DNA of 64,000 bases from Noviherbaspirillum_A sp047237965 (GTDB lineage Bacteria > Pseudomonadota > Gammaproteobacteria > Burkholderiales > Burkholderiaceae_D). The stretch lies in assembly GCF_047237965.1 (NCBI RefSeq), contig NZ_JBDFLX010000005.1, positions 1 through 64,000 on the forward strand, written 5' to 3'. Each line of letters begins with the position of its first letter. Positions within the stretch are counted from its first letter, which is position 1. Of this stretch, positions 16,601 to 25,600 are shown piece by piece. Position numbers and translations under genes: made by a program. Below the pieces are notes generated by a model. It was not told the DNA's origin and ran no database searches. It was given only the letters and a program-made list of their open reading frames with translations.

Positions 16601-19600
16601 CGTTGGACGCGGACCAGGTTGGCCAACAGGCCGGTGAAACTGCCGTCGAGGCTGGTGCCGGCGGGATCGACCGTCCTGCCCCACCAGGTCTCGCTGATGC
16701 GGTTGCCCGCCAGGTCGTAGATGATGCGCCGGCCTTGCTGGCCAAGGTCGCCGTCGGCGTTAATGGCGTTGACCACTACTTGCCGGTTCATGCTGTCGTA
16801 GCGGTACCAGCCGTCGTCCTGACGGTCGACGTTGCCGGCGTCAATGGTGGTCTGGATGCGCACCCGGTTGCCCATGGCGTCATAGCCGATGCGCACCTCG
16901 GCTCGGCCGACGCTGCTGTCGGTGACCTGTACCAGCCGGCCCAGGCTGTCGTAGCGCAGGGCATTGTCCTGATAGAGCACACCTTCCTGCTCGGTGCGTT
17001 CGGCGATGCGGCGGCCGGCGGCGTCGTAGCGGTAGCTGATGTGCTTGTCGGTGGCGATGTCGTCGACCGCCAGCAGCAGGCCCGACGGGTCGTAGCGGTA
17101 TTGCAGGTGCTGGCCGCGGCTGTTGGCTTGCTCTATTAGCTGGCCGGCATGGTCGTACTGGTAAGCATAGAGCGCGCTGCCGATGTCGCTGTGGGCGAGC
17201 AGGCGGCCGAAGTCGTCGTAGCGCCAGATGGCGGTGCGGTCGTTGGCGTCGGTGAGGGCGGTCTGGCGGTTGTGGGCGTCGTAGGCGTACAAGGTGCGCT
17301 GGTCCATGGGCTGGATCAGCTCGATGAGGTTGCCGCGCAGGTCGTAGCGGCTGCGGGTGGTTTCGCCATTGCCGTTAATGGTGGCGATGCGGCGTCCGGC
17401 TTCGTCGTAGGTGAAGGTGTCGGTGGTGGTTTGCAGGCCGAGGTCTTGCAGCACCGGGCCGGAAGGCCGGCGCACGCTGGAGCCCGATAACGTCACGGTC
17501 TTCGGCGGGCCTTCGGTAACGGCTGCCACCTGCACGGCGGCATGCACCGTGGCGATGCGGCGATTGAGGCGGTCGTAGAGATGGCGGGTGAGGTCGCCGT
17601 TGGGGTCGATCTGCGCGACCGCGTTGCCGAAGGCATCGTAGTGGTGGGGCACGATGCCGCCATCGGCATGGCGCTCTTCCACCAGCTGGCCGGCGGCGTC
17701 GTAGCGCAGGCGGTTGAGGTTGCCGTTGGCATCGATGCTGGCGATCTGGCGGCCCAGCAGGTCGTACTGGAAGCGGGTGACGGGCCGGGTGCTGCCGCCG
17801 GTGGCCAGATCCACTTCGGGCTGGACTTGCTCGACGAGTTGGTTGAAGCGGTTGTAGCGGGCAGTCGTGATCCATTGCAGCGAGCGCAGATCATTGACCG
17901 CTAACACATTGCCCCAGCGGTCCAGGCTCTGGCGCAGCTCGGGGCGCGTGGTCTGGTCAGTGGTGATGGTGGCGCGCGGGCCGGACGCGGGGATGGTGTA
18001 GCCGGGCTGGTAGTCGTCGGGGATGGCTTCGGTATAGGTCGACTGGTTGATAGTGGCGGCGAAATCAAGCAGGCCGCTGGAGCGGGCAATCAGGCTGCCG
18101 TCGCGATAAAAGCTGAGCTGTACGTCATAAGTGCCCACGGCCAGCTGAGTCAGGCCGGCCTTTTGCACGCCGACCAGCTTGCCATCGGCATTGCTGCCAA
18201 GGACTTCGGTTTGCACGGCCAGTTCGGTCCACTCGTCGCCACCGTGCATGCGCACTGCCAGCCCGGCAACCACGCCGGGCACGGGCAGCGCCCATTGCAG
18301 CAGCACGGCGGGTTGGCTGCTCAGCGCATTGCCGCTGGCGTCGCGCAGCAGCAGGGTCTGGCCGCTGGGCTGGTAGTCTTTGAGCATCAGGCTGCCAGCC
18401 ACGGTGCGTGCCGCGCCATCGGCGGCGGTAATGATGAGCTGGTACTCGTAGCGCCCACCGCCGATGCCGCGCCGGTCCACGCCGAAATAGCCGTTGCCGC
18501 GGGAGGTGATGGTGCGCTCCGCCCAGGGATCCTGGCTGCCGGCCAGGCGATAGCGGAATTGCTGCTGGCTGCCGGCGGGGATGCCTTGCCAGACGATCCA
18601 GGCCGCGGCGTCCTCGGTGCTGGCACGTCCGCCGAGGCTGCTGGCTTGCAGCGTGATACCGCCGATGCCTGGCAGGCCATCGGCGTCAACCTGGCGGGCT
18701 GGCGTGCCCGGGTCGATCTGCACGGTGCCGGTGGCGCGTTGCGGCTGACCGCTGGCATCGTGTCGGATCAGTTCATAGCGGTAGCTGCCGGGGGCGAGGT
18801 CGCTGATGCTGGCGGTGGATTCGCCCTGGCCGGCGTCGGCGATGGTGACGTCCAGCCAGGCAGCGCTACCGGCGGCCTGCAGGCGCAGGGTTTGGGCGGC
18901 GTCGCTCAGGCGGGCCCAGCGCAGCCCGTCCTGGCCATCGGTTTGCAGGACATCGATGCTCTGCTCGGGTTGCAGGCGGCCGATCACGCGGCCCAACGCA
19001 TCGTAGCGGGTGTCGGTGCGACGGACGTTAATGGCTTGCAGGGCGTCGAGCGGCGATTGGGCCGACAGCGGCGTGTAGCCGTTGCTGCTGATGTCGGCGG
19101 TGGCATTGCCCTGCAGGTCGTAGAGCGCGATGTGCGCCAGGCCGCCTTGCTCGTTGGTGCGCCAGACGCGGCCAGCCGCGTCGCGGTTGTGATAGGTTTC
19201 CCAGCGACCGTCGGTGCCCTGGGCGATGACTTCGCCAAAGGCGTTCCAGGCGGTGGCGCGGTCGATGGTGCCACCGTCATTGTTCAGCGCTTCCAGCGCA
19301 TGGATTTGCCGGCCCAGCGCATCGTAACGCCAGGCTTGCCACAGGGTGCGCGTGCTCTGGCCATCGGTGACACTCTGCCAGCGCTTGGCGAGCTGGCCGC
19401 GGGCATCGAAGGACTGGTAGCGGGAAACGCCCTCGGCATCCTGGGTGTGCAGCAGGTGGCCGTGGCTGTCGTAGCGGTTCAGGGTGACCTGGTCGGCACT
19501 GGAGTTGCTGGCTGCGGCATAGCCAGTGGCGTCGGCGCGGCTGGCGCCCAGCGCATGGATGGTCTGGCGCAGCACATTGCCGTGGGCATCGCGCTCGAAG

Positions 19601-22600
19601 CGGGTCAGGGGGATCAGCATTGCGCCATCGGGGCCGGGACGCGCCGGTGCGGCGACGGCGGCGATGCGTCCCAGTGCATCGTAATAGGTATAGGTGCTTG
19701 CACCGAGGGCATCGGTGGTACGGGTAGGATTGCCCAGCGCGTCATAACCGTAGGCGGTGGTGGCGTCGCCACGCTGGCTGATGCCGGTGTCGGCGTCAGT
19801 GAACAGGATGTTGGCCTGGGTCTGGCTGATGAGGCGGTTGGCCTGGTCGTAGCGGTAGAGGGTGAGACGGTCGTCGGAGCCGGGTTGGATGGCGGGCGAC
19901 GACGAGGACGATGATGCCGCCATGCCACCCTGCGGCTCGGCCCACTCGGTGCGCGACAGCAGGTTGCCCCACGCATCCCAGGTCTGGGTGGTGAGATAGC
20001 CGGCGGCATCGAGGCTGGCGATGTCGCGGCCGGCGCGGTCGTACCAGGTGGCGCTGGTAAGCCAGGCATTGGTCAGCGGATTCTTCAATTGCCGGCTCTG
20101 GATGCGCTCGCCAAAGGCGTTGTAGCGCTGCGTGGTGATGAGGCCGGCATGGAAGGCTTGCTGGCCGTCGGGTGCGCTGCTGTCGTAGGCATCGATGGCG
20201 GTCTGCTCGCTACGCAGCAGGCGGCCGGCGCGGTCATAGTCTTGTTGCAGGCCGCGGTCGCCGTCGCTGGCTTGCAGCGCGGCGCGCACCTGGGCGCTGG
20301 CGATGCTGCTTGCCTGTGGCGGCAGCGTGATGGCGAACTGGTAGCGGGACAGGCGGGTGATGTCGCCGAAGGCGTTGTATTGACGGCCAGTGACCTGGCC
20401 CAGCGCATCGATCTCGTAGTCGAGGCGGCCCAGGCGGTCGTAGGTCTTGTAGCTGATGGCGCCAGTGACGTCGCGGCCGGACACGGCATTGCCCAGGGCG
20501 TCGTAGCGCGTCTCGCTGTACAGGGTATCCATGCGCTCGGTGCGGGCGGCCAGGCCCATGCGGCCATTGCTGCCGGGGTCGTCAAGCTCGGCGGCGTAGA
20601 CGCCCACCGGCGGGAAGGTGGTGCGGACCTGGCGGCCGAGCGCATCGTAGTCGTAACGGGTGCTGCGCTCCTCGGAGCGGCCCAGGGCTTCGGTGCGCAC
20701 GATCAGGTTGCCCAGTGCATCGTAGGCCAGCGCGGTGACGATGGCGGCGCGGTCCGTAGGGAGGGCATCGAGCGCCAGGCCGTTGTCGGTGGGGATGGTG
20801 CTGAGCAAATCGACTTCAGGCGTGGTCTCGCGAATCGTGCGGCCGGCCGCATCATGGTCATAGGTCCAGACCGCGCCCAGCGCATTGCGGTAGCTGAGCT
20901 GGTTGCCCAGTGCGTCATGAGTCCAGGAGGCGGTCTGGCCCAGCGTATCGGTCTTGCTGGCCAGGCGGCCAGCGGCGTCCCAGATTTGCTGTTCGACATG
21001 GTCGGCAGCGGGATCGCGGCGTAGCAGGGCTTGCAGGTCTTCCAGCGCAGCGGGCAGGTCGCTGGTGTTCAAGTCTAGCGGCTGGGCCAGTTGCGCGCGC
21101 TGCAGCAGGCGGCCCAGGGCGTCATAACGATTGGAAGTGACATGGCCCAGTGCATCGACGCTGGCCGTCACGCGGCCGGCGGCATCGAAGTACTGGCGGC
21201 TGCCGCGGTCTTGCGTTGCATCGGGTGCGAGGCAGCTGGCGATGGCGGCCAGGCGCGCCGCGATAGCAACGGGGCCGTTGGCTTGCTGGGCGCTGCCGGG
21301 CGAGGTGCTGGTCTGCGTATCGATCGCCGCCAGCGCTTCTTTATCCAGCGTGTTCGCGTGGGCGGTGCTGGCGATGCGTTGTCCCAGGCTGTCGTAGCGG
21401 TACGCAGTGACGGCGCCTTCGGCATCGATGGCAAACAGCAGGCGATTGGCCGCGTCATAGGCCTGGCGGTTGATGCGGTCGGCCGTGGCATCGGGCTGGA
21501 CGGCCTGGCGCAGCGCGTCGGCCGACCAGGGTGGCATTGTGGTCGAGGGCGGCGTGACTGGCTGCGCATGGTGGATCGTGCGCAGCACATTGCCGTTGGC
21601 GTCGCGCTGCCAGCCGGTGACGCCGCCCAACGCATCGACTTCCCACAGCAGGCGGTTGGCCGCGTCGTAGGCGCGGTCGGTGATGCGGTCAGCGGCGCTG
21701 GCGGCAACGGTGACTGGGTTCTGGCCGACTGCGAGCGCGGTGGCGTGGGCAATGCTGCGCAGCAGGTTGCCGTTGGCGTCATAGGCATAGCAGGTTACGG
21801 CGCCGACGCCGTCGACATGGAGCGTGACGCGATTGGCGGCGTCGTAGCGGTACTGGTCGGCGCGGTCGGCGGTGCTCTTGCTCGCGCCGGCGATTTGGCT
21901 AGCATCGCTGCCCAGCAAGGCAAGCGCGAGGTCGGGATCAACCGGTGTGGCATAAGCGGTGCGCGACAGCAGGTTGCCATCAGCGTCGTAGCGCTGCAGC
22001 GTCAGCGCGCCGACGCCGTCGATGCTGGCGATGGCCCGGTTAGCGGCGTCGTATAGCGTGCGCAGGCGCAGGTCATGCGCATCGTCGGGCTGCACGGTGG
22101 GTACGGTGCCGGGGCGCCAGTTGGCCAGGTTGATCGGTCTGGCATAGGAACGGCGCTCGACGACGTTGCCGTTGCCGTCGTAGCGGTAGGTCACCACTGC
22201 GCCGGTGCCATCGACGGTAGCGGACAGGCGGCCGTCGCGGTCGTAGACGCGCTGGCTGGTTTTGTCGTTGGCGTTGGCAGAAAGGCGTGCCGTGATGCTG
22301 GCCAAGGGTGCGGCCAGCGGCAGTCCGTCGAGAGGGATGGCTTGTGCATAGGCCACCGTGCTGGCGATGCGGCCGTTGGCGTCATAAGCGGTGAGAACCA
22401 CGCCGCCTTTGGCATCGACGCTGGCCACTTGCCGGTTCTCGCCGTCGTAGGCATAGCGGCTGATTTGGCCATTGGCATCGGTCCTAGTCACCAAGTTGCC
22501 ATTGGCGTTATAGGCGTAGCGGGTGGTCAGGGCGAGGCCGTCCGGGTCGACCGTCTCGCTGATGCGGCGGCCGAGATTGTCGTAGGCATAGCGAGTGGTG

Positions 22601-25600
22601 ACGCCGTTTTGGTCGGTCACGCTGAGCTGCTGGCCGCGGCTGTTCCAGCGGTAGCGGATGGTGAGCGCCAGGCCGTTGGGGTCGAGTACCTGTTCACGCA
22701 GCTGGCCAAGCGCGTCGTAGTGGTAGGTGGTGGCGATGCCATTGGCATCGGTGCTGCGCACCATGCGGCCCAGCGCGTCATGGACATAGGTTGTGGCCAG
22801 CGCCAGGCCGCCCGGATCGACGATGCGCGACAGCATGCGGTTGGCGGCGTCATACGCCAGCACGGTGCGGGTGCCATTGCCATCGACGGTTTCGATCAGG
22901 CGGTCGCCGGCGTCGAAGCGTTGCGTGGTGACTGCCAGTGCTGTGGCAGTTGAGACCAGGTTGCCATTGCGGTCGTAGGTAGAGGTGGTGACATTGCCGT
23001 TGCCGTCCACCACGCGCTGTGTCTGACCATGGCGGTTCATCACCGTTGTGACGGTGATGCCTTCAGGCGTGGTCACTGTGCTGGAACGGGCGGCATGGTC
23101 GTAGGCGATGCGGGTGGTGTTGCCCAGCGCATCGGTGCGGCTGATGGTGCGCGAGAAGGCGTCGTAGCCGGTGGCGAACACGGCGCTGGTGGCATCCACC
23201 GTTTGCACCATGCGGCCGAGACGGTCGTAGCGCTGCTCGCGCAGGTTGCCGTTGGCATCGGTGCGGCGAATGGCGCGGCCGAAGGCGTCGTACTCGGTGC
23301 GCGTGGCAGCGCGCAGGCCAGTGGCGTCGCGCAGGGTGGAGGTCAGCAGGCCGCGACGGTCGTAGCGGCTTTGCTCGACGATGTCGCCGTTCTCGGTGCC
23401 GATGGTGGTCTTGCCGATCAGCTGGCCAAAGGTGCTGTAGCGGCTGGCGATGCGCTGGCCCAGGGCATTGGTGATCTCCAGCAGGCGGCCGGCGCGGTCG
23501 TAGCGGTAGATGGTGTTGCTGTCGGCGCCGGGCGTGGCCAGGGATGCCATCATCGTTGGGATGCCGGTGTTGCGCGGCGCATCGAGCAGGCCGCCCTGCA
23601 GGCTGGCAAGCTGCGTACTGGTAAGTCGTGTTGCATAACGGGTCAGCATCAGTTCGCGGCCGAGGGCGTCGTACTGGTGGGCCTGCACCTCGCCTGCGGC
23701 ATTGACGGCGTAGCGCAGCTGGCCGTCGGCATCGTAATAGAACACGTCGCGGTTGCCGTTGGCATCGGTGCGGGTCAGCAGGCGGCCGGCGGCGTCGTAT
23801 TGATAGCGCATCGCATGCTGCTGCCAGATCGCCTCGGTCTGTTCCGGGCTCGGGTTGGCCAGCGCCGCCAGCGCGGCATTGCCTTCGCCGGAGAGTTCGG
23901 CCAGCAGCCGGCCCTGCAGGTCGTAGCGGCGGGTCTGCACCCGCGCTTCGTCGCTGCCGGCGGCCAGCGTGGTCTGCACCAGGCGGCCCATGCTGTCGTA
24001 CTGGTAGCGGGTGACGGTGCCGCTGTAGTCAGTGCTGGCGATGACGCGGTCGAGCAGGTCGTAACGCCAGGTCTGGATGCCATCGGCGCTGCCGGGTTCA
24101 GGACGCCAGCTTGCGGCGATGCCGCCGGCAACCAGCATGGCGCGCTGGGTATCCGTGAGCGCGCGGGCATGGCGAGTGCTGCCGGTGCGGTTGCCATTGC
24201 CGTCGTAGCGGTGGCTGGTGAGATAGCCTTCGCCATCGATCTCGGCGGTGAGCTGGCCGCAGGCATTGTAGATGCGCTGGGTGAGGATGTCGGCGGCGCT
24301 GGCGGCGGGGCGCAGCTGCGACAGGGTGCCGTTGGAGCGCAGTGCGGGATCGGTGGCGGTGGCGTAGCGGATCTGCGCGACCTGCTGGCCGGCGGCATCG
24401 TAGCGCCATTCCTGCAAATAGCCCTCGGCATCGAGCGTGGCGCGCAGCAAGCCATCGTTGTCGTACAGCCGGCGGGTGACGCGGTCGTCGGTGGAGGCGG
24501 CGGGCTGCAGCTGGGCCAGCGTCGTTTGCGCGGTCAGGGTGGATACGTCGATTGCATTGGCATACGCGGTGGTGCGGACCACGCGGCTGGCGCCGTCGTA
24601 TTCGGTGCGGGTCAGCAGGCCTTCGGCGTCGATCTCGGCGGCAAGACGGTTGGCGGCGTCGTAGAGGCGCCAGCTGCGGCTGTCGTCGGGATGCGCGGGC
24701 GGGCGCAGGCGGGCCAGCGCATCCGGCGGCAGCACGGCCTGCAAGTCGCCCACTACCGGCGTGGCATGGCGGGTAGTCTGCAGCAGCTGGTTGTTATGGC
24801 CGTACACATATTCAATCAAACTGCGGTTGCCATCGATCTCGGCCACCAGCCGGCTAGCCTCGTCGTACAGCATCCAGCGTTCCACGCCGGTTGGGTCCGT
24901 GCTGTGGCGCAGGCGGCCGTCGGCATCGTAGTCGTAGGTGGTCACGGCTAGCGGCTGGCCGCTGACATCGGTTTGCATCAGGCTGGTCAGGCGGCCGGCG
25001 GCATCAAAGGCGCTGACGGTGGAGAGGCCATTGGCCGACCGCAGCGTGGTGCGGCGGCTGGCGTCGTCGTAGCCGGTGGCGGTGAAGTTGCCTTTGGCGT
25101 CCTGCATGGCCAGCAGGCGGTTCAGGCCATCGTAGGCATAGCTGGTGACGCCGCCGTTGGGCGAGACGGTCTGCAGCAGGCGGCCGAAGGCGTCGTAGAC
25201 ATACTGCGTGATGTCGGCGGCGGCGCCTGGCTTCCCATTGCCATTGCCGTTAGCGTTGCCAATGCCGTTGCCTACGGCGCCATCGATGGCGTTGCCCACC
25301 CCGTTGCCCACCCCATTGCCCTTGCCATTCGCATTGCCATTGCCGGTGCCGTTGCCCACGCTGTTGCCATTGCCTATCGTGCTGGCATACAGGTTGGGAT
25401 TGGCGCCGCCGGCGGTGGCCACGTTCAGGCTGCCATCGTCCGGCACCACCGGGTAGCGCAGCTGCTGCTGCAGCTGGCCCCGGAAGTCGTAGCGATAGTC
25501 GGTGCGCACCACCTGGCTGGAATCCTGCGCCGCGGCCCAGGCTGCCAGCATGGCTTCGGTCGGCGCCGCGCCCGTGTAGCCGCCGGCCGAGACCGGCGCG